DNA of 37,911 nt, from positions 1 to 37,911 of the forward strand of contig JACRDU010000103.1 of the NCBI GenBank assembly GCA_016218495.1, written 5' to 3'. This DNA is from Elusimicrobiota bacterium. GTDB taxonomy: Bacteria; Elusimicrobiota; Elusimicrobia; UBA1565. The position numbers were made by a program, and so were the translations under genes. A model generated the notes under the pieces. It searched no databases. It was given only the letters and a program-made list of their open reading frames with translations, and was not told where the DNA came from. Shown in pieces: positions 1 to 7,954 of this stretch (positions are counted from its first letter, which is position 1; every line of letters starts with the position of its first letter).

Positions 1-588
1 GGCCCCGGCCCGCTGGCCGCCTGGCTGCTGGCCAGCGCCGCCCCGGCGGAGGCCGCCGCGGTCTACGCGCGGCTCAACGCCCGCTCCCGCCAGGAGGTGG
101 CCGTGGAGCTGGCCGACGCCGCGGAGCCCTTCGCCGAGCCGCCCGCCTCCCGCGCCGAGCTGGCGGACCGCCTGCGACGCCGCGTGGCCGGCCTCGAGCT
201 GCTCGAGGACATGGTCCAGCGCTGCGGACCCGCGCTGCGCGCCGAGGCCGCCGGGGCCCTGCGCCTGCGGTCGGCCGGCGCCGCCGCGCGCCTGAGCGCC
301 CTGCCCCATTTCCCCGACCTGGGCCTGGCCGACGCCGAGGACCTGCGCCTGGCCCTGAGCCCCTTCAGCACGGCGCGCCTGGCCGCCGCCCTCTCCGGCG
401 AGCCCGCCGAGGTGCGCGCCGCCTTCCTCGACGCCCTGCCCCAGGTTCCCGCCGACCTGCTGCGCGAGCGCCTGGCCGAAGGCGCCGAAAGCCCTGACGC
501 TCCGGCCGCCCAGGGCGAGGTCCTGGCGCGCTGGACCCGCCTTGAGCGCCAGGGCCGGGTCCGGCCCGTCTCCTCGGGAGTCCGATGA
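1..588 (+). CDS. FliG C-terminal-like protein (5' end missing)
   Basis: The frame is open from base 1 to a TGA at 586-588, giving 195 residues of a protein whose start lies outside the window. The last ~95 residues follow the layout of the FliG C-terminal domain: a LPHFPDLGLADAEDLRLAL stretch like the FliG 'iFeDL..Ldd..iq..L' helix, then a 'LAAALSGEPAEVRAAFLDALP' region like 'LalALKga.eelrekfl.n', and a C-terminal LERQGRV like FliG 'rLeeeGki'. FliG forms the rotor switch ring of the flagellum and binds the stator through charged residues here. No other flagellar gene is visible, and sequence identity is low and alanine-rich. The protein could therefore be a FliG-derived helical adaptor rather than a true switch protein. 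The next gene starts inside its stop codon (ATGA), so the two are probably translated together. Confidence 0.5.
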   Translation, partial: GPGPLAAWLLASAAPAEAAAVYARLNARSRQEVAVELADAAEPFAEPPASRAELADRLRRRVAGLELLEDMVQRCGPALRAEAAGALRLRSAGAAARLSALPHFPDLGLADAEDLRLALSPFSTARLAAALSGEPAEVRAAFLDALPQVPADLLRERLAEGAESPDAPAAQGEVLARWTRLERQGRVRPVSSGVR

Positions 589-1226
589 GGGCTCGCCTGC
601 TGCTCCCGGGCATCCTCCTCCTCGGCGCCTGCCGCACGCCCGCGCCCCTGCCCCCGCCGCCTCCCGTCGAGGCCTCCGCGCCGGCCCCGCCCCCCGCGAG
701 GACGACCGACCTCCGTCGCCGCCTCATCTTGGACCGCTTGGGGGGGCCGGAGGCCTTCAACGAGATGCTGCGTCCCGACGACCTCGATGGCCCGGTGCTG
801 GCCGGCGGCGCGCTGGAGGCCTTCGCCCAGGGCAGCGAGCTGCGCGCCGTCCTGCTGGCCCAGGCCGCGCTGGGCGCCGACCCCGGCAACGGCGCGCGCC
901 GGCGCCTGCTCAAGGCGCTGGCGGAGGAGACGGGGATAGCCGCCGACCCGGAAGGGACCCTGCCGCTGCGCGCCTTGGTCCAGCACGAGCTGTCCCGCTC
1001 CGAGGCCGCCTTCTTCGAGGGAAGCTACGGCCCCGCCGTCCAGGCCTGCCGGCGCGCCCTGCTGCTCGACCCGGACGATGCCATGGCCTGGCTCAGGCTG
1101 GGCTCCTCGTTCTACGCGCTGGGCGACGAGGCCCGCGCCCGGGCCGCCTGGGACCGGGCCCGGCGCCTCAAGGCCGACGACCCCGCCTTGGCGCGCTTCC
1201 TGGCCGAGCGCGGCTGGGAGCAATAA
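585..1226 (+). CDS. TPR-containing lipoprotein
   Basis: 213 residues. The N-terminus is a short lipoprotein signal, MRARLLLPGILLLGAC, with lipobox LGAC and the lipidated Cys at 16. A Pro/Ala-rich linker follows to about residue 40. The C-terminal half carries at least two tetratricopeptide-like helical pairs (about residues 140-205; 'AFFEGSYGPAVQACRRALLLDPDDAMAW' region and 'LGDEARARAAWDRARRLKADDP' region). TPR repeats are protein-interaction scaffolds, so this is probably an envelope-anchored scaffold facing the periplasm. Its ATG overlaps the stop of the FliG-like gene by four bases, implying co-expression. The specific partner is not deducible. Confidence 0.75.
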   Translation: MRARLLLPGILLLGACRTPAPLPPPPPVEASAPAPPPARTTDLRRRLILDRLGGPEAFNEMLRPDDLDGPVLAGGALEAFAQGSELRAVLLAQAALGADPGNGARRRLLKALAEETGIAADPEGTLPLRALVQHELSRSEAAFFEGSYGPAVQACRRALLLDPDDAMAWLRLGSSFYALGDEARARAAWDRARRLKADDPALARFLAERGWEQ

Positions 1227-1245
1227 TTCAGAAACGGGATTTCCT

Positions 1246-1251
1246 TATAGT
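1246..1251 (+). promoter_or_regulatory. putative -10 box (TATAGT) for the coiled-coil gene
   Basis: TATAGT lies 8 bases before the ATG at 1260 in a short AT-rich gap. No convincing -35 is seen. A transcript starting 6-8 bases downstream would begin at or next to the start codon. Confidence 0.35.
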
Positions 1252-1259
1252 TATCCTGC

Positions 1260-2237
1260 ATGGCTGACGACAAGTACGAGGACTGGATGGCCGGGTTCCG
1301 GCGCGAGGTCGACGAGTCGCTGGCGTCGGCCGTGCCGCCCGTCCCCCCGGCCGAACCCGGCCGCGAGGCGCCTCCGGGCTCCGAGGCCATCTCGGCCATG
1401 AGCAAGGTCGTCGGCGAGTTCGAGGACTGGTGGAAGCAGGAGACCTCGGACCTGGGCGCCGCGCCGGAGCCCGTCACCGAATCCGAGCAGGTGGACAAGG
1501 AGCTCGACCTCTCCCGGCGCGAGGTGCGCGCCCTGCGCGGCGAGCTCGAGCGCCTGCGCGCGGACCCCGAGACGACGGCGCGGCAGTCGGCCGACCAGGG
1601 CCGGCGCCGCCTGGCCGAGGAGCGCGGCTCCCTGGCCGCGCGCAACGCGGAGCTCGAGACCGACAACGCCGCGCTGCGTCGGCGCGAGACGGAGGTCCTG
1701 GAACGCTTCTCCGAGCTCAAGGTCGAGTCCGGCCGCGCCCGCGACGCCTACGAGGAGCGCCTGGCGCGCCTCGAGGCGGCGCTGCGCGGCGCGGAGGAGC
1801 GCGTGAAGGCCCTGTCCGACGACCGCGCCTTCCTGCAGACCGAGTTCACCCGACAGGCCGGCAGGCTCGACGCCGCCGAGCGCGAGCTGGCCGAAGCCCG
1901 CCGGCGCGAGCAGTCCCTGGGCGAATCCCACCGCTCGGCGACGGACCGCCTGGAGGCCGAGCAGGCCCGCTGCGCCGAGCTGGAGCGCCGCGCCGCCGCC
2001 CTGCACGGCGAGCTCGAGGCCCTGCGCGCCCAGAGCGCCGCCCTGCAGGAGCGCCTCGTGCGCGCCGCCGCCCCCGATGCCGGCGAGCGCGCGCGCTCGG
2101 GGTTCGACGAGCTCAAGCGCCGGGAAGCCGCCCTCACCGACGCCTTCGACGCGCGCCAGAAGAAGCTGGAGGACCGCCTGCGCGAGGCCACGCTGTGGCT
2201 GGAGACCAAGCTGAGGGAAGCGGGGGGGACGGCGTGA
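1260..2237 (+). CDS. coiled-coil protein of unknown function
   Basis: 325 residues. After an acidic, Pro-rich N-terminus (about 1-85, with MADDKYEDWMAGF at the start) the protein is an almost unbroken Glu/Arg/Leu/Ala heptad-rich coiled coil from about residue 85 to 275, and a shorter helix ends the protein. There is no signal peptide and no membrane segment, so it is probably cytoplasmic. Its stop overlaps the GTG of the next coiled-coil gene by four bases, so the two proteins may pair. It could be a cytoskeletal or scaffold element; sequence alone does not allow a family name. Confidence 0.7.
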   Translation: MADDKYEDWMAGFRREVDESLASAVPPVPPAEPGREAPPGSEAISAMSKVVGEFEDWWKQETSDLGAAPEPVTESEQVDKELDLSRREVRALRGELERLRADPETTARQSADQGRRRLAEERGSLAARNAELETDNAALRRRETEVLERFSELKVESGRARDAYEERLARLEAALRGAEERVKALSDDRAFLQTEFTRQAGRLDAAERELAEARRREQSLGESHRSATDRLEAEQARCAELERRAAALHGELEALRAQSAALQERLVRAAAPDAGERARSGFDELKRREAALTDAFDARQKKLEDRLREATLWLETKLREAGGTA

Positions 2238-3292
2238 AATACTGGGTCTATCTCAACGGCGAGGTCCCCGGCAGCTACGAGGCCGCCGAGTTGGCCGGCA
2301 TCCCGGGCTTCGGCGAGACGGCCCTGGTCTGCCCCTCCACCGACCAGCTGGCCGAGCGGCGCTGGGAGCGCGCCGGCGCCTTCCCGGACATCGCCGAGGC
2401 CCTGCGCGCCGTCGCCCGCCCGCCCCTGCCGCCCCCGCAGCCCCCGGCGGTGCGCCTGGAGGGGCCGGCCCGGACCGTCACCCCCGACGAGATCCTCAAC
2501 GACTCCAGCCAGCGCCTGTTCCGGCATGTGACCGAGCTGATGAAGGAGCTGGAGAACCGCCGCGAGGAACGCGCCCTGACCCAGTCCCTGCAGCGCCGCG
2601 TGGCCGACCTCTCCAACGAGCTGACCGCCCTGCGCGAGCGCGCCACCTACCTGCAGGGGCGGGCCGACCTCATCCCCGGCTTCCAAGACCGCGAGCGCGA
2701 GCTCCAGGAGGCCCTGGCCCGCGCCCGCGCCGACCTGCACGAGACGCGGGGGGGGGCGGAACGCCTGGACGCCGACCTCGGCAAGGCCCTTACCGACCTG
2801 CAGAGCGCCCGGCGCGCCATCGAACAGCTCAAGACCGAGGCCGCCGAGCGCGAGGGGCTGCTCAAGGACGCCTCCACCCGGCTGGCGGAGAAGGAAGCCA
2901 CTCTGGCCAAGGCCTTCGGCGTCATCCGCCGCCTGGAGGAATCGCTCTACGGCCTGCTGCCCGGAGCCACGGCCGGCATCTCGCGCGAGGTGCCCGAGTA
3001 CCGGGCGCTGCGCAAGGCGGAGCCCGCTCCGGAGCCGGCCCGTGAGCGCTCTTCAGCGCCCGAGCCGGAACCGGAATCCGTCGCCGCTCCGGAACCGGAG
3101 CCGGAACCCGTCGTCGTCCCCCTCGTCCCGGAGCCGCCCGCCGCCGACGAGCGCCACTATTCCCTCGACCGCGCCCCGGCCGAGGAGCAGACGCCTCTGC
3201 CTCCTGAAGGCGAGGTGACTCCCGTCCCGCCGCCCTGGCAGGAGAAGCTCTCCGGCCTGCTGTCCTCCCTCAAAAAGAAGTTCGGCTCTTAA
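2234..3292 (+). CDS. coiled-coil protein with N-terminal GYF-like fold region
   Basis: 352 residues from the GTG at 2234; this start gives a 4-base overlap (GTGA) with the preceding gene and keeps the conserved-looking N-terminus. Residues 1-60 (KYWVYLNGEVPGSYEAAEL, then FGETALVCPS) resemble the GYF_2/DUF4339 type of small domain that begins 'WYvl.ngq.vGP.s..el'. About residues 95-260 are coiled coil. The C-terminal ~90 residues are a low-complexity Pro/Glu stretch (repeated PEPEPE-like units), ending in a basic amphipathic tail, SLKKKFGS, that might touch membrane. A run of nine G lies near 2749-2757 inside the coiled-coil part. Function unknown; probably a partner of the 1260-2237 product. 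Confidence 0.65.
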   Translation: MKYWVYLNGEVPGSYEAAELAGIPGFGETALVCPSTDQLAERRWERAGAFPDIAEALRAVARPPLPPPQPPAVRLEGPARTVTPDEILNDSSQRLFRHVTELMKELENRREERALTQSLQRRVADLSNELTALRERATYLQGRADLIPGFQDRERELQEALARARADLHETRGGAERLDADLGKALTDLQSARRAIEQLKTEAAEREGLLKDASTRLAEKEATLAKAFGVIRRLEESLYGLLPGATAGISREVPEYRALRKAEPAPEPARERSSAPEPEPESVAAPEPEPEPVVVPLVPEPPAADERHYSLDRAPAEEQTPLPPEGEVTPVPPPWQEKLSGLLSSLKKKFGS

Positions 3293-3380
3293 TTAGCACT
3301 CGCGCACCGGGATTGACAACTTTCCCCGGGCCGTGCTATTATTGGCAATCAAGGGATTTGAGTGCTTGCATCACGCACTC
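3293..3380 (+). promoter_or_regulatory. CIRCE-type half-sites around the groES promoter
   Basis: A perfect left half of the HrcA operator, TTAGCACTC, is at 3293-3301, starting directly after the previous stop codon. At the canonical 9-base spacing the right half is degraded (GATTGACAA, 6 of 9 matches to GAGTGCTAA) and has become the -35 box. A second element, GAGTGC (3360-3365), 9 bases, GCACTC (3375-3380), sits just downstream of the -10. It has the CIRCE arm sequence and spacing but the arms in reversed order. CIRCE normally binds HrcA and represses groE outside heat shock. HrcA control here is inferred. Confidence 0.6.
3313..3342 (+). promoter_or_regulatory. sigma70-type promoter of groES-groEL
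   Basis: A consensus TTGACA (3313-3318) is followed by 18 bases and an extended -10, TGC-TATTAT (TATTAT 3337-3342). Transcription would start near 3349, leaving a leader of about 60 bases that carries the downstream GAGTGC/GCACTC element. This is one of the strongest promoter matches in the window. Confidence 0.85.
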
Positions 3381-3412
3381 GACCAGAGAAATATCCGGAG
3401 GTTCCGAACACA

Positions 3413-3724
3413 ATGGCCGAAGCAACCCTCACGAAGGTGAAGATCCAGCCGCTGGGCGACCGCGTCCTGGTCCAACCCATCGAGCAGAAGGAAATGAAGA
3501 AGGGCGGCATCATCATCCCCGACACCGCCAAGGAGAAGCCGCAGGAAGGCAAGGTCGTGGCGACCGGCAAGGGCAAGACCTCCGATGAAGGCAAGGTCAT
3601 CCCCATGGACGTCAAGGCCGGCGACCGCGTCCTCTACGGGAAGTACTCTGGCTCCGAGATCAAGATCGACGACCAGGACTACCTGATCATGCACCAGGAA
3701 GACATCCTGGGCATCCTGTCGTAA
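3413..3724 (+). CDS. groES: co-chaperonin GroES
   Basis: 103 residues, the usual GroES length plus a few residues at the N-terminus. It forms the heptameric lid of the GroEL folding chamber in the cytoplasm. Diagnostic stretches are [12 protein letters not shown] near the start, then the mobile loop with [39 protein letters not shown] and a C-terminal ILGIL. The ATG at 3413 is chosen because a GGAGG ribosome site lies at 3397-3401 and homology starts soon after; an in-frame start at 3362 would precede the ribosome site. groEL follows 39 bases later in the same orientation. Confidence 0.97.
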   Translation: MAEATLTKVKIQPLGDRVLVQPIEQKEMKKGGIIIPDTAKEKPQEGKVVATGKGKTSDEGKVIPMDVKAGDRVLYGKYSGSEIKIDDQDYLIMHQEDILGILS

Positions 3725-3763
3725 TCGACCCTATCCTTATATAAGGCACGGAGGAAACAACAG

Positions 3764-5389
<1,626 letters not shown>

Positions 5390-5422
5390 GAAAGGCTAGG
5401 GGCCTGACGGCTCCTAGACGCG

Positions 5423-5459
5423 AAGGCCCCCCGGAGGGAGACCTCCGGGGGGCCTTTCG
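5423..5459 (+). terminator. rho-independent terminator after groEL
   Basis: A perfect 15-bp stem (5423-5437 with 5442-5456) closed by a GAGA tetraloop, with a short T run (TTT to 5457) after it. The arms begin AAGGCCCCCC. It also faces the 3' end of the convergent gene at 5461 and could act in both directions. Confidence 0.9.
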
Positions 5460-5460
5460 T

Positions 5461-5835
5461 TCAGCGGGGGGGAAGGTCGGCGACGACCTGGCAGCTTCCC
5501 TTGATGCACCGGACGGCGCTGGGGGGGCACATCATGGCGCAGACCATGGGGGTTTCGGCGACCCGGCAGCGGCCGGCCTTATTGACGGCCTCGAAGCCGC
5601 AGCAGGAGCTAACGCTGACGGTGGTGCAGTCGGAGTCGGCGGCGCAGGCAAAGACGGAGGTCGGCCAGTGCCCGGGGTCGTCGCCTAGGTCTCCGATGGG
5701 GAGACCGGCGCATTCGGGAGCGCCGTCCTCGCGGATGGCATGAGCCGGCTCGTTCCATCTGCTCCACGCCCAAAAGCAGACGCCGGCGACAAGGACCAGC
5801 GCCTCGAGAAGATGTCGTCGTTGGAATGAGGGCAT
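5461..5835 (-). CDS. membrane-anchored cysteine-rich protein
   Basis: 124 residues from the ATG at position 5835 (an upstream in-frame ATG at 5862 is possible but overlaps the neighbouring reading frame). One N-terminal hydrophobic segment (about 9-24, LLEALVLVAGVCFWAW) is followed by an exported domain with about nine cysteines: ACAADSDC, SSCCGF, GRC, VCAMMC, RCIKGSC. The pattern 'AC..DsDC..v...CCg...vn......C' is seen in many small secreted proteins of unknown function and suggests a disulfide-bonded periplasmic domain. It is convergent with groEL. Function unknown. Confidence 0.65.
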   Translation of the reverse strand: MPSFQRRHLLEALVLVAGVCFWAWSRWNEPAHAIREDGAPECAGLPIGDLGDDPGHWPTSVFACAADSDCTTVSVSSCCGFEAVNKAGRCRVAETPMVCAMMCPPSAVRCIKGSCQVVADLPPR

Positions 5836-5922
5836 TGTCGCCAAGTTAGGCCCTCTCATCATTCACGCGCATAGTCTTCTGAAGCGCCTCTCGGACATAC
5901 GACTGATACCGCGCGGCATCTT

Positions 5923-6148
5923 CTACGACGGCCGTCCCAGTCGCTCGGAGATCCAAACCTTGATAATGGACTGCCGGGTAACGCCCAGCCGGCTCGCTTC
6001 CTTGTCCAAGGAATGAATCATCCATGCAGGGAAGTCCACATTCACGCGTTTGGGGGGCCTCGTTGACTCGCTTCGCACGCGAAAGGTCCAGGTACTTTGA
6101 GATTTCTTCGCCGGCGTCGAACTTCTTGTCCAGGTCTTTAGCTTTCAT
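5923..6148 (-). pseudogene. CopG/BrnA-type antitoxin with a +1 frameshift
   Basis: The ATG at 6148 opens MKAKDLDKKFDAGEEISKYL, the classic N-terminus of CopG-like antitoxins paired with BrnT. After residue ~36 the reading frame departs from the family. Removing one base from the run of six G at 6052-6057 (C on the coding strand) restores PKRVNVDFPAWMIHSLD and then RLGVTRQSIIKVWISERL, a ribbon-helix-helix antitoxin ending at a TAG at 5923-5925 (74 residues). Unrepaired, the frame runs out of family to 5846. Its ATG overlaps the last codons of the BrnT remnant, as in intact operons. The cause could be real decay, slippage in the homopolymer or a sequencing error. Confidence 0.8.
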
Positions 6149-6323
6149 AGAGTTCCTTCTCCAAATTCCGAGACCGCCTGACGGAATTGATTCGGATTCG
6201 TCCCTGTCTGTGGGTCGCGATGGCGGACCAGAGCTTGTCTCCTACGCGCCCGATGAACATCACTCGAGGCTCATCGTCTGATTTGAGAGGGACCTCCAGG
6301 AGTTCTGGATCTTCCCGCCGAAG
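6138..6323 (-). pseudogene. BrnT-type toxin remnant, N-terminus missing
   Basis: Read on the minus strand from 6323, the frame gives EDPELLEVPLKSDDEPR, VMFIGRVGDKLWSAIATHR, QGRIRINSVRRSRNLEKELY and a TAA at 6138-6140. This matches the C-terminal two-thirds of BrnT ribonuclease toxins, including the RIRI-S-RR core. The first ~35 residues (normally a 'FeWD..K...N..KHgv.f' region) are absent. Instead the frame is closed upstream by the TAA that ends the unrelated gene at 6324. No start codon or ribosome site is evident, so it is very probably inactive. It overlaps the antitoxin start by 11 bases. Confidence 0.75.
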
Positions 6324-6653
6324 TTAGAGCGCATAAGCCTTTAGCCCAGTTTTCATGGCATTCACCAGACCCCCGTCCAAACCACCGCTCCCAGCGAACA
6401 TGTCTTCCTCGAAATCATATGCCCCGGAACTGTATCGGTAGATTCCAAACCGCCAGCCCTCGAAATCTCCAGTGAACTCAAGGCAGCAAATCGGCGCCGC
6501 CGGCTCACCGAAATCAGATCGGTCCAGAAGCAAGAAGCGACCCTTGAATCTCGCGACGTACTTGCTGTTCCGCTGTTTGGCATTGAAGGCGCGAATGACT
6601 TCCTCCGCGCGCAGTTTGACGTCTGCCGGAATCGCGTTTAATTTCTTTGCCAT
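6324..6653 (-). CDS. small protein of unknown function in the toxin-antitoxin island
   Basis: 109 residues from the ATG at 6653 (AGG just upstream); a TTG at 6668 would add five residues. The protein has no signal or membrane segment. The core KYVARFKGRFLLLDRSD, then EFTGDFEGWRFGIYRYSS, and AMKTGLKAYAL at the end look like a compact alpha/beta domain. I recall similar hypothetical proteins but cannot name a family. Its stop codon is immediately followed, in frame, by the BrnT remnant, so it seems to have been inserted into or recombined next to the toxin gene. Base composition is lower in GC than the flanks. Confidence 0.55.
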   Translation of the reverse strand: MAKKLNAIPADVKLRAEEVIRAFNAKQRNSKYVARFKGRFLLLDRSDFGEPAAPICCLEFTGDFEGWRFGIYRYSSGAYDFEEDMFAGSGGLDGGLVNAMKTGLKAYAL

Positions 6654-6754
6654 TTCCCTGCCGCTCAACGCGTGAATGATCGGCGCGCGCTATTGGATTC
6701 CTCAGACACGCGCGTGTCCGCTCCATCCGAAGTTAGCGTCCACAAAATCCTCTC

Positions 6755-6783
6755 TTGATGCCAGCGAAGTCCCCTGCTACCAT
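6755..6783 (+). promoter_or_regulatory. promoter of the small antitoxin gene, probably leaderless
   Basis: TTGATG (6755-6760), 17 bases, then TGC-TACCAT (TACCAT 6778-6783) directly followed by 6 bases and the ATG at 6790. Spacing and an extended -10 make this a good sigma70-type promoter whose transcript would start at the start codon. Confidence 0.6.
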
Positions 6784-6789
6784 TTGGGT

Positions 6790-6963
6790 ATGACCCTCAC
6801 CGCGCTGGCACAGGCTATCCGACATCTCCCGGGCCGGGACCAAGCCAAATTGTTTGAACGGATTGGCCCTTCTCTTGAAGATTATCTCTTGGCCAAGATT
6901 GGCCACGATCGATTCAAGAATTCCTCTCCGAAGCGGATTCCCTGGGCCGATTTGAAGCCCTGA
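6790..6963 (+). CDS. small antitoxin-like protein upstream of a RelE/ParE toxin
   Basis: 57 residues starting MTLTALAQAIRHLPGRDQAK and ending IPWADLKP. It lies 3 bases before a RelE/ParE-type toxin reading frame, so by position it is the antitoxin of that pair. The first half predicts helices and LPGRDQAKLFERI resembles the N-terminal part of short 'addiction module' antitoxins. The family cannot be named from sequence alone. The ATG at 6790 is chosen from the promoter; an upstream in-frame ATG at 6676 adds residues not resembling protein. Its toxin is broken, so it may be orphaned. Confidence 0.6.
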   Translation: MTLTALAQAIRHLPGRDQAKLFERIGPSLEDYLLAKIGHDRFKNSSPKRIPWADLKP

Positions 6964-6966
6964 ATT

Positions 6967-7248
6967 TTGCCCTACGAAATTGAGTTTCTCGAGGAAGCCG
7001 CAAAGGATTGGCTTGACCTCGATCGGTCCGTACGCAAGAAGCTCTCCGGGGCGATTGATCGCCTCAAATCCCAGCCGCAGCAATAAGGCAAGCCTCTTTC
7101 GTCCCCACTTCAAGGCCTCCGCCGGATTAGGAGCGGCGATTTCCGAATCGTCTATCGGGTCGACGAGCCGCGAATGAAAGTTGAAATTGGCGTCGCCTGT
7201 CATCGTTCCCGCGTTTACGACATCGCGCTCAAGCGGCGCCTCGTCTGA
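6967..7248 (+). pseudogene. RelE/ParE-type toxin interrupted by an in-frame stop
   Basis: From a TTG at 6967 the frame reads PYEIEFLEEAAKDWLDLDRS, VRKKLSGAIDRLKSQPQQ, then a TAA at 7084-7086, and continues in frame GKPLSSPLQGLRRIRSGDFR, IVYRVDE and a C-terminal HRSRVYDIALKRRL to TGA at 7246. The second part carries the RelE-family core (GKPL..l.GLrRiRsGdyRivYrvd). A full-length product would be 93 residues, normal for the family. The stop replaces the residue just before GKPL, so only about 39 residues would be made and the ribonuclease or gyrase-poisoning core would be lost. The partner gene ends 3 bases upstream. Confidence 0.8.
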
Positions 7249-7273
7249 ATCTCTCCTGGTTGTCACGCCACAC

Positions 7274-7323
7274 TGTGCCGCGCGCGCTACAGGAACTCCA
7301 TAAAGAAAGCGCGCGGCGGCACA
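7274..7323. repeat. imperfect inverted repeat downstream of the toxin remnant
   Basis: TGTGCCGCGCGCGC (7274-7287) is nearly complementary to GCGCGCGGCGGCACA (7309-7323), with one extra base in the right arm and a 21-base AT-richer loop. No T run follows. It could be an extragenic palindrome or a mobile-element end; no second copy is seen in the window. Confidence 0.45.
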
Positions 7324-7344
7324 AGCGCTTGGTTCGCCGGGGCA

Positions 7345-7764
7345 TCAGTAGAAGATTACATCCATGAACGCCACTCGTCGAGACCATATATCCAGCTCCG
7401 ATTGCTTCTTTGGTTTTGGTGAATTGAACCAAGGGGAAGAATGAATCAATTGGATTAGCTTCACATAGCCATCAACTCCGACAAAGCTTGTTTGCGGAAC
7501 GTCCAGAACCTCAGAAAGATTGGATCGCACATTTGTCGATGCTACCGTGCAGAAGAGATTGGGGCGCGTAATGCAGAGCAATCGCGCCCAACACTTCATC
7601 GTGTTCCCCATGCTGACCAGATCATGGAGCGTGGATTCGAATTTCGCCCAGCCTAACGTATAGGTTAACCAGCCTATCACGGCGAGGGAAACCACTCCCT
7701 CCATAATCCCCCACAAAATCCTCGCGAACACATCACCACCCGCCACCCTCCCCGCCGCCTGCAA
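7345..7764 (-). CDS. possible small membrane protein, unknown
   Basis: An open frame of 139 residues in the lower-GC island. A hydrophobic stretch near the N-terminus (about 14-38, FARILWGIMEGVVSLAVIGW) would make one membrane helix; the rest is a soluble domain without a recognisable motif. The start could be the ATG at 7764 or a later one. There is no clear ribosome site and no family match that I recognise, so it may be a chance frame. If it is not real, 7249-7939 holds no gene. Confidence 0.35.
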   Translation of the reverse strand: MQAAGRVAGGDVFARILWGIMEGVVSLAVIGWLTYTLGWAKFESTLHDLVSMGNTMKCWARLLCITRPNLFCTVASTNVRSNLSEVLDVPQTSFVGVDGYVKLIQLIHSSPWFNSPKPKKQSELDIWSRRVAFMDVIFY

Positions 7765-7916
7765 ACACTGCAGACTGGGTCAGCCTATCACCTCCCGCTA
7801 ATGTACCCTCCCACCTCCCCTAATTCAACCCCACCCATCACCCGCGCCAGGGACCACCGCCGCCGTTCCCTGGTACCAAGGTCCCTTGCCTTTCCCTTCA
7901 AAAAGTTTCTCGAAAT

Positions 7917-7945
7917 TTGCTTCCGTCGGACGCCTTTGCTATAAT
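7917..7945 (+). promoter_or_regulatory. sigma70-type promoter of yggS
   Basis: TTGCTT (7917-7922), 17 bases, TATAAT (7940-7945). Transcription should begin near 7952, just before the GTG at 7955. The 190 bases upstream, back to 7765, hold no gene, only short CAGCCTATCAC direct repeats near 7669 and 7779. Confidence 0.75.
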
Positions 7946-7954
7946 GACAGCCTG

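Noticed and set aside
3000-3200. Tandem repeat array in the PEPEPE region
   Set aside because: It is a codon-level consequence of a low-complexity Pro/Glu protein segment, not a DNA repeat array.
5840-6740. Possible integron cassette array based on GTTAG cores
   Set aside because: No paired RYYYAAC/GTTRRRY arms with an attC fold and no integrase are visible; only the short direct repeat is kept as a finding.
6733-7266. 177-residue open frame on the minus strand opposite the RelE pair
   Set aside because: It lies antisense to a clear antitoxin/toxin pair and has no recognisable family; it is a shadow of those genes.
7669-7790. CAGCCTATCAC repeats as a CRISPR-like array
   Set aside because: Only two full copies with irregular spacing and no cas genes.
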